A DNA stretch of 64,000 bases from Rhizobium sp. 16-488-2b (GCF_017741815.1 NZ_JAGHMF010000034.1:496001-560000), one strand, 5' to 3'; positions 8,779 through 17,840 are shown, counted from the first letter of the stretch. Notes: generated by a model from the letters alone, not told the origin. Made by a program: numbers and translations.

Positions 8779-8793
8779 TTGTCAATATGACAA
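8779..8793. promoter_or_regulatory. Operator-like palindrome TTGTCA-ATA-TGACAA (site 1)
   Basis: A perfect 6+3+6 inverted repeat between the divergent aldolase and ABC operons, 92 bases upstream of the aldolase start. It is typical in size for an FCD-type GntR operator. A related site (12 of 15 positions against its reverse complement) lies at 8887-8901, on the importer side. Confidence 0.5.
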
Positions 8794-8886
8794 TAAGCAT
8801 TTCAATCGATCGTATTTTTCAAGCTATTGAAATCATGTAGGAAAATTTTTGTCGATTTTGTCGAAGTGTGGATGAATTAATTTTTG

Positions 8887-8901
8887 TTGACATATTTACA
8901 T
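8887..8901. promoter_or_regulatory. Operator-like site 2, TTGACATATTTACAT
   Basis: It matches the reverse complement of site 1 (TTGTCATATTGACAA) at 12 of 15 positions and starts 105 bases upstream of the binding-protein ATG. The embedded TTGACA could also be a -35 box, though no good -10 follows at 16-18 bases. Confidence 0.35.
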
Positions 8902-8991
8902 TATCGAGCGAGTGTCTGCGCCATGTCATGACGCACTTTCGGGATGGAGCGAAAGAGCCAAGCGTCATCGGTTTTGTCATGGGAGGATGGA

Positions 8992-10641
8992 ATGACTGAT
9001 CGGACGAATGAGAATAAGGGCCAGAATAACGGAATGTCGCGTCGCGAGGCGCTGAAGCTCGGCCTCGCCGCAGGCGTTGGCCTAACGGTTTTCGGCCTGA
9101 ATGCACGCATCGTGCTCGCCGATGACGGCCAGGTGCTGAAGGTCGCCAACCCGGCGTTCAACCAGGATTGGTCGCCGCTGCGCGGCGGTGGCGTTCCGTT
9201 CCGCTGGAACTCGATCTGGTGGGCTTCGCCGATGTATTTCGACAGCGAAGGCAAGATCAAGCCTTACGTCTTCACCAGCTGGGAATCGCCTGACAACAAG
9301 GTCTGGACCTTCAAGATCGACCCGAAGGCAACCTTCTCCGACGGCAGCAAGATCACTTCGGCAGACGTCAAGGGCTCCTGGGAAGTCGCTTCGATGCCCA
9401 ACACGAAGAGCCAGCGCGCCGACCAGGTGCTGAGCAAGGTTCAGGGTTACAAGGAAATCGGCGCGGGTTCCGGCAACGAGCTGACGGGCGTTGCAACGCC
9501 TGACGAGGGCACCGTCGTCGTCACGCTGACGGAAGCCGACCCGATCTTCTTCATGCGTCTTGCCAACCACATCGCGCCGATCACCAAGGCCGCGCAGTCT
9601 CGCGGCAGCGACGGCGAGGAAGTGGCCGACTGGTACAAGCCTGACAGCAGCGCCGTCTATTCCGGCCCGTTCAAGCTCACCAGCATCGATATCGACGCCG
9701 GCAAGCTGGTGTTCGAGCCGAACGAGAACTTCTTCGGCCCGAAGCCGAAGCTGGCGCGCATCGAGATTACCTCGATCGAAGACAACGTCACCGCGACGTC
9801 GCTCATCAAGTCGGGCGAATTCAACGCCCATACCGAGCTCGTCACCTCGACGATCATCCAGGATCTCGGTCCGGAATTCTCTGCCGGCCCGCTGATCCCG
9901 ACCAGCCAGCACTTCTGGTTCAACGTCACCCGCGCACCGATGGACGATCCGAAGGTCCGCCAAGCGCTGATCATGGCGATCGATCGCGACGGTCTCTTCA
10001 AGGCCTCTTATCCTGATGGTCCGCACAAGAAGGCCGACCAGATCCTGAACTCGGTTCCCGGCGCCGACAATTCCGGCTTCGAGCCCTTCCCCTATGATCC
10101 GGCAGCCGCCAAGAAGCTGCTCGCCGAATCGAGCTATGGTGGCCCTGAACGTCTGCCGAAGATCCTCTTCGTCGGCATCTCCGCCCCGGCCATCCAGGCA
10201 GCGGCGCAGTACATTGCCGAGCAGTGGCGCCAGAATCTCGGCATCACCGCCGTCGACATGAAGCCGCAGCAGGACTCCTATGCCGGTCCGGACCAGAACG
10301 CGGTGCAGATCTTCCGCGACGACGTCGGCACCCGTGTTCCTGACGCCGTCTCCTATCTCGCCGGCTGCATCGCCTCGACTTCGTCCAACGCCCAGAACAA
10401 GCTTGGCGGATACAAGAACGAGAAGGTCGATGCCGCACTCGCGGAAGCCGCGACCAAGGCGGCCGACGATCCCGATCGCGTCAAGCTCGCCCAGGATGCC
10501 CAGAAGGCATTCCGCGAGGATTGGGCCTTCATTCCGTGGTACTCTCAGGCGATGTCGCGCTGGGCCACCAAGGAGGTCAAGGGCATGGAGAAGAACCTCG
10601 ACTGGCAGGTCGTGGCGCCCTGGGACATTTCGATCGGCTGA
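8992..10641 (+). CDS. Family-5 (Opp/Dpp-type) ABC substrate-binding protein, Tat-exported
   Basis: A 549-residue periplasmic SBP_bac_5 protein. A twin-arginine signal (SRREAL at 16-21, hydrophobic stretch to about 40, cleavage near VLA/DD at 43) predicts export by Tat in folded form. The mature part has the family pattern (YVFTSWESPDNKVWTFKI, then FNVTRAPMDDPKVRQAL). Such systems import peptides but in rhizobia also oligosaccharides and opines. The ATG at 8992 follows GGGAGG by 5 bases; in-frame codons back to 8944 are less likely. First gene of a rightward operon (two permeases, two ATPases, kinase, regulator), divergent from the aldolase operon. The ligand is unknown; context suggests a sugar-acid conjugate. 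Confidence 0.9.
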   Translation: MTDRTNENKGQNNGMSRREALKLGLAAGVGLTVFGLNARIVLADDGQVLKVANPAFNQDWSPLRGGGVPFRWNSIWWASPMYFDSEGKIKPYVFTSWESPDNKVWTFKIDPKATFSDGSKITSADVKGSWEVASMPNTKSQRADQVLSKVQGYKEIGAGSGNELTGVATPDEGTVVVTLTEADPIFFMRLANHIAPITKAAQSRGSDGEEVADWYKPDSSAVYSGPFKLTSIDIDAGKLVFEPNENFFGPKPKLARIEITSIEDNVTATSLIKSGEFNAHTELVTSTIIQDLGPEFSAGPLIPTSQHFWFNVTRAPMDDPKVRQALIMAIDRDGLFKASYPDGPHKKADQILNSVPGADNSGFEPFPYDPAAAKKLLAESSYGGPERLPKILFVGISAPAIQAAAQYIAEQWRQNLGITAVDMKPQQDSYAGPDQNAVQIFRDDVGTRVPDAVSYLAGCIASTSSNAQNKLGGYKNEKVDAALAEAATKAADDPDRVKLAQDAQKAFREDWAFIPWYSQAMSRWATKEVKGMEKNLDWQVVAPWDISIG

Positions 10642-10704
10642 GCCGGTCCGGAACCTACGAACAGATAGCCCGCCCGTAATCGGATTTTGGGCAACTTAGC
10701 AACC

Positions 10705-10730
10705 GCGCGAAGACCGCAAGGCCTTCGCGC
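10705..10730 (+). other. Intercistronic hairpin between binding-protein and permease genes
   Basis: GCGCGAAG pairs perfectly with CTTCGCGC; an inner CC/GG pair closes a GCAA (GNRA-type) tetraloop. No U-run follows. It is probably an mRNA-stabilising or partially attenuating element that keeps binding-protein levels above permease levels. Confidence 0.6.
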
Positions 10731-10799
10731 AAGTTTCAAGAAGACATCGCATGTCCGCGTGAGCGCGGAAACGTGTCTACCAACCGGTGGGAGGTGACC

Positions 10800-11756
10800 T
10801 TGTTACGCTACGTGCTAACCCGGTTTGCCATCTGGATTCCGTCAGTCCTTATCGTCATGCTGGCCGTCTATGCGCTGGCTTTCTATGGCGCTGGCGATCC
10901 GATCAAGCTGATTTTTCTGCGCGCGCCCGGCGACGTCGCCTATAACCCGCAGCGCATCGAAGCCATCCGCGAAAGTGCCGGCCTGAACAGGCCCTTCATC
11001 GAGCAGTTCGGCCTTTACATCTGGAACCTCCTGCACGGACAGTTCGGCAATTCGCTGACATCGGGCCGGTCGGTCTGGGCCATGGTCTCGGCGGCAGCTC
11101 CGGTTTCGTTCAAGCTTGCGCTCTGTTCCATCATCCTCACGACGGTCATTGCCATTCCGCTCGGCATGATTGCCGCGATGAACCAGAACAGCCGCCTCGA
11201 TTACACGATCCTCGGCTCGGCGCTCTTCCTCTGGGCGATCCCGGCCTATGTCGCCGGCCCGCTACTGATGGTCGGCCTAATCGTGCTGATGCCGATGATC
11301 AAGGTGCCCTACGGCTGGGGCGGCGTCTTCGACGTGCGCATCCTCTTGCCGATGATTGTTCTCTCCTTCCAGCCGATCGCGCTCATCGTGCGCCAGACGC
11401 GCGCCGCCGTCATCGAGGTGCTGTCCGAGGATTTCGTCCGCACCGCCCGCGCCAAGGGCGTGCCTGAAATGGTCGTGGCGCTGCGCCATATCCTGCGCCC
11501 GGTGCTGACGCCTGTTGTCACCCAGCTCGGCCTGATCATGATCACCATCGTCAACGGCGCGATCTTCGTCGAACTCGTCTTCGGTCTGCCCGGCCTCGGC
11601 CGCCTGACCGTGCAGGCGCTCACCAATTCCGACTATCCCGTCATTCTGGCGATCACGCTGATCGGATCCTTCCTGGTGATGATGTCGAACCTTCTGGTCG
11701 ACGTTCTCTACCCGCTGCTTGATCCGCGTGCCAACGATGCAAGAAGGAGCCGCTGA
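10800..11756 (+). CDS. Opp/Dpp-type ABC permease (DppB-like)
   Basis: A 318-residue integral membrane protein with six predicted transmembrane segments: LLRYVLTRFAIWIPSVL at the N-terminus, typical of DppB, and the EAA loop (VRTARAKGVPEMVVALRHILRP) near 220-240 that docks the ATPase. The frame opens at GTG 10773, but TTG 10800 follows GGGAGG by 5 bases and begins exactly at the conserved N-terminus, so I prefer it. Partner of the next permease (2-base gap) in the importer. Confidence 0.9.
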   Translation: MLRYVLTRFAIWIPSVLIVMLAVYALAFYGAGDPIKLIFLRAPGDVAYNPQRIEAIRESAGLNRPFIEQFGLYIWNLLHGQFGNSLTSGRSVWAMVSAAAPVSFKLALCSIILTTVIAIPLGMIAAMNQNSRLDYTILGSALFLWAIPAYVAGPLLMVGLIVLMPMIKVPYGWGGVFDVRILLPMIVLSFQPIALIVRQTRAAVIEVLSEDFVRTARAKGVPEMVVALRHILRPVLTPVVTQLGLIMITIVNGAIFVELVFGLPGLGRLTVQALTNSDYPVILAITLIGSFLVMMSNLLVDVLYPLLDPRANDARRSR

Positions 11757-11758
11757 CC

Positions 11759-12718
11759 ATGTCCGCCATCCTTCTCTCTCCCGTCGCCCAACAAGAAGAG
11801 GCACCCGTCAGCCTGTGGCGTGACGCGTGGTATCGCCTAAAGCGCAACAAGCTTGCCGTCTTCGGTCTCGCTGTCGTGCTCATTCTGGCCTTCGCCGCGA
11901 TTTTCGGCCCCTATCTGACGCCCTATGACTATCTGAGCCAGGACCTGCAGGCCCGAAACGCCGTTCCGTCGCTGGCCCATCTCTTCGGAACCGACGATCT
12001 CGGCCGCGATGTCTTCAGCCGCGTTGTCTACGGCACTCGCACGGCCTTCCTGGTCGCGGTCATCGTCACCGTCATCGCGGTCTTCATCGGCACGCTGCTC
12101 GGCGCTATCGCCGGCTTCTTCGGCAATCCGTTCGATCGCGTCATCATGTGGCTGACCGACATGACCATGTCGGTGCCCAACCTGCTTCTCGTCGTCGTCA
12201 TCAACGCGTCGCTGAAGTCGCCGATCACCAAGTGGATGGAAGCGCAGTATCTGGCGACCCTCAATCCCTTCTATCGCCAGACGATCTGGGTCGATTTCAT
12301 GCTGGTCTTCGGCTCGATGGCGTTGATCTCATGGCCGCCCTATGCGCGCCTCGTTCGTGCCCAGGTCCTGTCGATCCGCAGCCGTCCCTATATCACCGCC
12401 GCCCAGGCGCTTGGTCTGTCGAATTGGATCATCATGAAGCGTTACGTCATTCCGAACGCGCTTGGCCCGTTGATCGTCTCGGTCAGCGCCGGTCTCGGCA
12501 CGGCCATGGTGCTGGAAAGCGCCTTCAGCTTCCTCGGCGTCGGCGTCAATCCGCCCACGCCCAGCTGGGGCAACATGATCTCCGACGGCCTGCGTGTCTG
12601 GCAGCACTATCCGCACCTGCTGGCTGCCCCGGCCGCCGTCCTCGGCCTTGCCTCGGTCGCCTTCAGCTTCCTCGGCGATGGCCTCAACGACGCCCTCAAT
12701 CCGCGGGGTTCCAAATAA
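11759..12718 (+). CDS. Opp/Dpp-type ABC permease (DppC-like)
   Basis: A 319-residue second permease. The N-terminal cytoplasmic segment WRDAWYRLKRNKLAVFGLAVV and FGTDDLGRDVFSRVVYGTR are classic DppC signatures; the EAA loop is YITAAQALGLSNWIIMKRYVIPN. About six transmembrane helices. It overlaps the following ATPase start by one base (TAATG), indicating translational coupling. Confidence 0.92.
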   Translation: MSAILLSPVAQQEEAPVSLWRDAWYRLKRNKLAVFGLAVVLILAFAAIFGPYLTPYDYLSQDLQARNAVPSLAHLFGTDDLGRDVFSRVVYGTRTAFLVAVIVTVIAVFIGTLLGAIAGFFGNPFDRVIMWLTDMTMSVPNLLLVVVINASLKSPITKWMEAQYLATLNPFYRQTIWVDFMLVFGSMALISWPPYARLVRAQVLSIRSRPYITAAQALGLSNWIIMKRYVIPNALGPLIVSVSAGLGTAMVLESAFSFLGVGVNPPTPSWGNMISDGLRVWQHYPHLLAAPAAVLGLASVAFSFLGDGLNDALNPRGSK

Positions 12719-13725
12719 TGAGCACGACGCGATCCAATGAGAAACTGCTCGATGTCCGCGGCCTGACGGTCGAGATCGACGGCAGGAACGGCCCGGCGGT
12801 CGTGGTCGATGGTATCGACCTCTACGTCAACAAGGGTGAGACGCTCGGCGTCGTCGGCGAATCCGGCTGCGGCAAGAGCCTCACAATGCTTAGCCTGATG
12901 CGGCTTTTGCCAAACAAGATCAAGGTCACCAAGGGCTCGGCGAGCTTTGACGGCCACGACCTGCAGAAGATGTCGAACAAGGAACTGCGCAAGGTGCGCG
13001 GCGGCGATATCGGCTTCGTCTTCCAGGACCCGATGACCTCGCTCAACCCGGTCATGCGCATCGGGGACCAGATCTGCGAGCCGCTGATCTACCACCGCGG
13101 CATGAAGAAGGCCGAGGCGCGCACGCGCGCCGTCGAACTTCTGCGCCTTGTCGGCATCCCCGGCCCGGAAGAGCGGCTGCAAGCCTACCCGCACGAGCTC
13201 TCCGGTGGCATGCGCCAGCGTGTCATGATCGCGATCGGCCTTGCCTGCAATCCGAAGCTCCTGATCGCCGACGAGCCGACAACGGCACTCGACGTCACCA
13301 TCCAGGCGCAGATCGTCGATCTGGTGAAGGACCTGCGCGCCAAGCTCGGCATGTCCGTCGTCTGGATCACCCACGACCTGGCGCTGATCGCCGGTCTCGT
13401 TGACCGCGTCGCCGTGCTCTATGCCGGCACCGTGGTCGAGGATGCGCCGGTTGACGAACTCTACGCTCGCCCGAGCCACCCCTATACGCGCGGCCTGCTC
13501 GCCTCGATCCCGAAGCTGTCGGATGCGCCCGCAAGCCGTCTGAGCTCGATCGGCGGCACGCCGCCGGAGCCTGGCCGTCGCCCCAAGGGTTGCCCCTTTG
13601 CCCCACGCTGTCCGCTGGCGGAAGCCGTCTGCCACGAGCGCGTGCCGAAACTCGAGCCGATCTCAGGCGCCGGAAACCACCGCACCGCCTGCTTCGTCGT
13701 CCAGAAAATGCAGGAGGCCGCGTGA
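12718..13725 (+). CDS. Opp/Dpp-type ABC ATP-binding protein (DppD-like)
   Basis: A 335-residue ATPase. Walker A GESGCGKS, signature LSGGMRQR, Walker B LLIADEPTTALD and the H-loop THD are all present, followed by the Opp/Dpp C-terminal domain with CPFAPRCPLAEAVC cysteines (oligopeptide ABC C-terminal motif). The long frame starts at 12148, inside the permease gene; the ATG at 12718 is the natural start. It overlaps the next ATPase gene by one base (TGATG). Confidence 0.93.
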   Translation: MSTTRSNEKLLDVRGLTVEIDGRNGPAVVVDGIDLYVNKGETLGVVGESGCGKSLTMLSLMRLLPNKIKVTKGSASFDGHDLQKMSNKELRKVRGGDIGFVFQDPMTSLNPVMRIGDQICEPLIYHRGMKKAEARTRAVELLRLVGIPGPEERLQAYPHELSGGMRQRVMIAIGLACNPKLLIADEPTTALDVTIQAQIVDLVKDLRAKLGMSVVWITHDLALIAGLVDRVAVLYAGTVVEDAPVDELYARPSHPYTRGLLASIPKLSDAPASRLSSIGGTPPEPGRRPKGCPFAPRCPLAEAVCHERVPKLEPISGAGNHRTACFVVQKMQEAA

Positions 13726-14717
13726 TGGGTGCCCAACCGCTGCTCAAGGTCGAAAACCTCGTCAAGCATTTCCACGTCAAGCTCGGTGCCTTTGGCGAGC
13801 GTTCGGCGACAGTATATGCGCTCGACAACGTCAATCTCGACATCATGGAAGGCGAGACGCTCTCGCTCGTCGGCGAATCCGGCTGCGGCAAGTCGACGAC
13901 AGGCTTCACCATCCTCAACCTCTACAAGGCGACCTCGGGCAAGGTAGTCTACAAGGGCCAGGATCTGGCGACGCTGGATGAAAAGCAGATGCGGCCCTTC
14001 CGCCGCGACCTGCAGATCGTCTTCCAGGACCCGTATTCGACGCTCAACCCGCGTATGACGATCGGCGAGGCCGTTGGCGAGCCGATCCTCTTCCACAAGC
14101 TCTGCACCAAGGCCGAGCTGAAGGACCGCGTCGCAGCACTGCTCACCGACGTCGGCTTGCCGACCCGCTTCGCGCAGCGCTATCCGCACGAGCTTTCCGG
14201 CGGCCAGCGCCAGCGCGTCGTCATTGCCCGCGCGCTTGCCTGTCAGCCGAAGTTTATCGTCTGCGACGAGGCGATCTCGGCGCTCGACGTCTCGATCCAG
14301 GCGCAGATCATCAACCTGCTGCTTGACCTGCAGGAAAAGTATGGTCTGACCTACCTGTTCATCGCCCACGACCTTGCCGTCGTGCGCCATATCAGCACCC
14401 GCGTCGGCGTCATGTATCTCGGCCGCCTGGCGGAACTCGCGACCCGCGAGGAACTGTTCGAAAACCCGCTGCACCCCTATACCAAGGCGTTGCTGTCGGC
14501 CGTCCCGGAAACCGATCCGGAACTCGAGCGCACCCGCACCCGCCAGATCCTGCAGGGCGACGTGCCGAGCCCGCTCAACCCGCCGAGCGGCTGTCGCTTC
14601 CATTCGCGATGCCCGATCGCCATGGATGTATGCAGCAAGGTCGTGCCGGAGTGGAAGGAAGCAAAGCCCGGCCATCTCGTCGCCTGCCACGCGGTGAACA
14701 CGGGACAGGCTGCATGA
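13725..14717 (+). CDS. Opp/Dpp-type ABC ATP-binding protein (DppF-like)
   Basis: A 330-residue second ATPase of the importer. Walker A GESGCGKST, signature LSGGQRQR, Walker B FIVCDEAISALD and the H-loop AHD are present, with the C-terminal CRFHSRCPIAMDVC motif typical of Opp/Dpp/Agp importers. ATG 13725 was chosen over upstream in-frame codons because it abuts the DppD stop. The stop codon overlaps the kinase start (ATGA at 14714), so importer and kinase are translationally linked, which supports import of the kinase's substrate or its precursor. Confidence 0.93.
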   Translation: MGAQPLLKVENLVKHFHVKLGAFGERSATVYALDNVNLDIMEGETLSLVGESGCGKSTTGFTILNLYKATSGKVVYKGQDLATLDEKQMRPFRRDLQIVFQDPYSTLNPRMTIGEAVGEPILFHKLCTKAELKDRVAALLTDVGLPTRFAQRYPHELSGGQRQRVVIARALACQPKFIVCDEAISALDVSIQAQIINLLLDLQEKYGLTYLFIAHDLAVVRHISTRVGVMYLGRLAELATREELFENPLHPYTKALLSAVPETDPELERTRTRQILQGDVPSPLNPPSGCRFHSRCPIAMDVCSKVVPEWKEAKPGHLVACHAVNTGQAA

Positions 14718-15775
14718 CGTTGAAGGTCGCGATCATCGCTGACGATCTGACCGGCGCGCTCGACACGGGGACCCCGTTCGTCGATGCCGGTCTTTCCGTT
14801 GCCGTGGCGATCGAGATAGAAGCCATCGACGATGCTCTGGCGACCGGTTGCGAGGTGGCAGTTGTTAACACCGCCTCGCGCGCCCTCCCGGAGGGGGAAG
14901 CGGCGAGAAGGGCAGGCCTCGCGGCCAGCGCTCTTCTTGCCGCACACCCCGATATCGTCCTGAAGAAGATCGATTCCCGGCTGAAGGGCAATGTGGCGGC
15001 TGAAAGTGCCGCCATCGCGGCCATCTTCGGCCATCGCGAAATCACCATCGCCCCGGCCATTCTTGACCAGGAACGCTTCACTCGCGGCGGCCATGTGGTC
15101 GGGCGCGGCGTTGAAACGCCGTTGCCGGTGGCCGCCCTTTTCGAGGGTCGTGAAGATAGGGTTGTTGTCGTCGATGCCGGCAGCGATGCGGACTTAGACC
15201 GGCTCGTCTCTGAGCATGATTGGCAGACGGCGCTCGCGGTCGGTGCGCGTGGGCTCGGCAGCGCTATTGCCCGTCGCCTTCGCCGGGGACGCGATGCGAC
15301 GACTGTATTCGAACCCGCGCGCAACACGCTCTTTGCATTCGGCTCCCGCGACCCGATTACCGCCGCGCAGATGGCCCAGCTCGAGGCATCGGGCGCTTTG
15401 CGTGCGTCGATTGCTGCGCCGATGGGCGCGCTAAATGAGACAGAAACACTGGGCTTGCCGGCGCTGCTGTGCTGCACCGGGGAAATGTCGGAGGACGCGG
15501 TCGCCGTCGCGGATCGTTTCGCTGAGGGCGTAAAATCGGCGATCAAGCAGACGCGGCCAGATATGCTGATGGTCGGCGGTGGTGATACGGCGCTGGCGGT
15601 GTTTCGCGCGCTTGGCGTTCGCACACTTTTGCCCAAGGGGGAAATAGAGGCGGGGATTCCCTGGTTCGACGTAACCGATGTAGATGGCCGCCATTTCCGT
15701 TGTGCGGTAAAATCCGGGGGCTTTGGGAATTCCGATAGTTTGCTAAGACTGATTCCTCAGAATCAGGCGGCGTGA
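14714..15775 (+). CDS. Four-carbon acid sugar kinase family protein (DUF1537; DtnK/OtnK-like)
   Basis: A 353-residue ATP-dependent kinase of the DUF1537 family, whose characterised members phosphorylate D-threonate, L-threonate, D-erythronate or 3-oxo-tetronates at O4. The N-terminal substrate block ADDLTGALDTG is at residues 9-19, KKIDSRLKGN lies near 92-101, and the glycine-rich nucleotide segment MVGGGDTALAV is near the C-terminus. At 353 residues it is shorter than many members (about 400+), but both family domains are recognisable. The ATG overlaps the upstream ATPase stop by 4 bases. With the PdxA2-type enzyme it predicts conversion of a C4 sugar acid to DHAP and CO2. Confidence 0.87.
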   Translation: MTLKVAIIADDLTGALDTGTPFVDAGLSVAVAIEIEAIDDALATGCEVAVVNTASRALPEGEAARRAGLAASALLAAHPDIVLKKIDSRLKGNVAAESAAIAAIFGHREITIAPAILDQERFTRGGHVVGRGVETPLPVAALFEGREDRVVVVDAGSDADLDRLVSEHDWQTALAVGARGLGSAIARRLRRGRDATTVFEPARNTLFAFGSRDPITAAQMAQLEASGALRASIAAPMGALNETETLGLPALLCCTGEMSEDAVAVADRFAEGVKSAIKQTRPDMLMVGGGDTALAVFRALGVRTLLPKGEIEAGIPWFDVTDVDGRHFRCAVKSGGFGNSDSLLRLIPQNQAA

Positions 15776-15779
15776 GATA

Positions 15780-16553
15780 ATGCCGGCGGGGAGAATGGAC
15801 GTGGATGAAGCAAACGGTGCGCCGGCAACCCCGGCGCCGAAGCCGGAGCGCGGCAAGCCGATGAAACTGGTGGACCGTGTGTTCGATCAGTTGCAGGAGC
15901 GTATTCGTGCCGGAAACTACCCGCCGGATTCGCGGTTGCCCGGCGAACATGAGCTTGCGTCCATGCTTGGCGTTTCCCGGCCGATCGTTCGCGATGCGCT
16001 GGCCAAGCTGCGCGACCAGGGCATGGTCTATGCCCGTCAGGGCGCAGGAACCTTCGTCAGCGCCAACAGCTCGCCGACGACGCATCTTTCCTATTCGCCG
16101 GTCAAGACGATCGCCGATATCCAGCGCTGCTACGAATTCCGCCTGACGATCGAGCCGGCCGCCGCCTATTTCGCCGCCAAGCGCCGCGACGAGGCCGCGA
16201 TCCAGAAGATTGCCTCGGCGCTGGCCGATCTCCGGGAAGCGACGAGCCATCAGCTGCACCGCACCGACGCGGATTTCAATTTCCACCGCGCCGTGACCGA
16301 GGCCGCCAACAATCATTATTACACCGCCTCGATCGATGCGCTCAAAGCCCATATCGCTGTTGGCATGCATCTCCACGGTCTGTCCCTGCTGGGGCCGAGA
16401 CCCGGCCTAGAACAGGTCTTCCAGGAGCACAACACCATCTACAAGGCCATCGCCGAAGGCCGGGCCGAGGAGGCGCGCGACCTGATGCAGTCGCATCTCG
16501 AAGGCTCTCGGGATCGATTGTTCGAGGGCAGGGCGCTCGATCTCTCCTTCTAG
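15780..16553 (+). CDS. GntR-family regulator, FadR/FCD subfamily
   Basis: A 257-residue repressor-type regulator: winged helix-turn-helix at about residues 30-95 (LPGEHELASMLGVSRPIVRDALAKLRDQG), then an all-helical FCD effector domain with metal-ligand histidines expected in DADFNFHRAV and QSHLEGS-type helices. It is the last gene of the importer/kinase operon, so an effector from this catabolic route is likely. The palindromes at 8779 and 8887 are the best candidate operators. The start is uncertain: ATG 15780 lacks a good ribosome site, and ATG 15795 is an in-frame alternative. A bidirectional terminator follows. Confidence 0.88.
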   Translation: MPAGRMDVDEANGAPATPAPKPERGKPMKLVDRVFDQLQERIRAGNYPPDSRLPGEHELASMLGVSRPIVRDALAKLRDQGMVYARQGAGTFVSANSSPTTHLSYSPVKTIADIQRCYEFRLTIEPAAAYFAAKRRDEAAIQKIASALADLREATSHQLHRTDADFNFHRAVTEAANNHYYTASIDALKAHIAVGMHLHGLSLLGPRPGLEQVFQEHNTIYKAIAEGRAEEARDLMQSHLEGSRDRLFEGRALDLSF

Positions 16554-16558
16554 ATCAC

Positions 16559-16599
16559 GTCGGTGCCGCAAAAGCTTGCAGCGGTTTTGCTGCACCGAC
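16559..16599. terminator. Bidirectional terminator between gntR and uxuA
   Basis: GTCGGTGC pairs with GCACCGAC, and after a single mismatch GCAAAA pairs with TTTTGC, around an 11-base loop. It sits 6 bases past the gntR stop and 11 bases from the convergent uxuA stop. The A/T pairs within the stem suit termination in both directions. Confidence 0.75.
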
Positions 16600-16609
16600 A
16601 TGCGATCAA

Positions 16610-17797
16610 TCAGCTCGGCGGCGCGCCCAATGCGTGCAGGATGCCGCGAAGCTCGGCAAGCCCTCTCAATCGACCGATCGCCGGATAACCCGGCGTGGTG
16701 GTCTTGGTGAGATCGTCGAGCATGCGGTGGCCGTGGTCCGAGCGGAAAACGATCGTCCCGTCGGCCTTGCGGTTACGATCCTCGGCGACCAGTTCTTTCA
16801 GCACGGCGACCATGTCGACATCGCCTTCCAGGTGGGCGCTTTCGTGGAAGCTGCGGCCGTCGCCTTCGCGTTTGGTCGCTCGCAGATGCGCGAAATGAAT
16901 ACGGGACGCGAACCGTCGTGCGATGGCGGGCAGGTCGTTATCAGCACGTACGCCGAGACTGCCGGTGCAATAGCACATCCCGTTCGCCGGCGACGGGACA
17001 GCATTGAACAGCGCCGCATAATCCTCGGCGGTGGAGGCGATGCGCGGCAGGCCGAACAGCGAGCGCGGCGGGTCGTCTGGATGAAGCGTCAGCTTGACGC
17101 CACGTGCTTCGGCCACCGGCGCAACCGCCTCAAGAAACTCGATCAGATGCTGGCGCAGGCGGCCGGCATCGATGCCGGCATAGGCGGCGAGACGGTCGCG
17201 AAATTCCGGGATGGTCAGCGGTTCGGTTGTCGATCCCGGCAAGGCCGAGGTGATGTTGCGGGTGATGTCGGCAATGTCGCTCTCCGACATGGCGTCGAAG
17301 ACCTTGCGGGCGCGCGCCTTGTCTTGCGCCGAGTAGGCCGCATCGGCGCCGTCGCGCTGAAGAATGAAGAGATCGAAGGCTGCGAACTTCTCGTGGTCAA
17401 AACGCATCGCCGTCGCGCCGGTGTCTATCTCGTGGTCGAGATCTGTCCGGGTCCAGTCGACGACAGGCATGAAGTTGTAGCAGACGATCGGGATGTCGCA
17501 GGCAGCAACCGCTTCAAGGCTTGCGATCCACGCCTCGATCTCCGCCTTCGCCTGCCCACCCTTGCGCTTCACCGCATCTGGAATCGGAATGCTCTCGACG
17601 ACCGACCAGGTGAGCTGCGAGCGCCCTGGGGGCGTCGTCTCGATCATCGCCTGGCGCTCGCGCACCTCGGCCTCGGTCCAGGCGCGGCCGATCGGCACTT
17701 GGTGCAGCGATGACACGATGTTGGTCGCTCCGGCTTGCCTGACTTCGTCGAGCGCGACCGGCGCATCCGGTCCGAACCATCTCCAACCCTGCCGCAT
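16610..17797 (-). CDS. uxuA: Mannonate dehydratase
   Basis: A 395-residue UxuA-family TIM-barrel enzyme converting D-mannonate to 2-keto-3-deoxy-D-gluconate in hexuronate degradation. Family marks are the N-terminal MRQGWRWFGPDAPV, PIVCYNFMPVVDWTRT with metal/substrate residues, and the C-terminal FRSDHGHRMLDD. Length is normal. An excellent ribosome site (GAAGGAGGAAAC) precedes the ATG. It lies 43 bases behind the GntR regulator on the same strand, forming a gntR-uxuA unit divergent from a Pot-type ABC importer. uxuB, uxaC and kdgK/eda are not in the window, so the rest of the pathway must lie elsewhere. Confidence 0.93.
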   Translation of the reverse strand: MRQGWRWFGPDAPVALDEVRQAGATNIVSSLHQVPIGRAWTEAEVRERQAMIETTPPGRSQLTWSVVESIPIPDAVKRKGGQAKAEIEAWIASLEAVAACDIPIVCYNFMPVVDWTRTDLDHEIDTGATAMRFDHEKFAAFDLFILQRDGADAAYSAQDKARARKVFDAMSESDIADITRNITSALPGSTTEPLTIPEFRDRLAAYAGIDAGRLRQHLIEFLEAVAPVAEARGVKLTLHPDDPPRSLFGLPRIASTAEDYAALFNAVPSPANGMCYCTGSLGVRADNDLPAIARRFASRIHFAHLRATKREGDGRSFHESAHLEGDVDMVAVLKELVAEDRNRKADGTIVFRSDHGHRMLDDLTKTTTPGYPAIGRLRGLAELRGILHALGAPPS

Positions 17798-17840
17798 CTG
17801 TTTCCTCCTTCAATGCCTTTTGTTTTGGTGTCGCCGTTCG

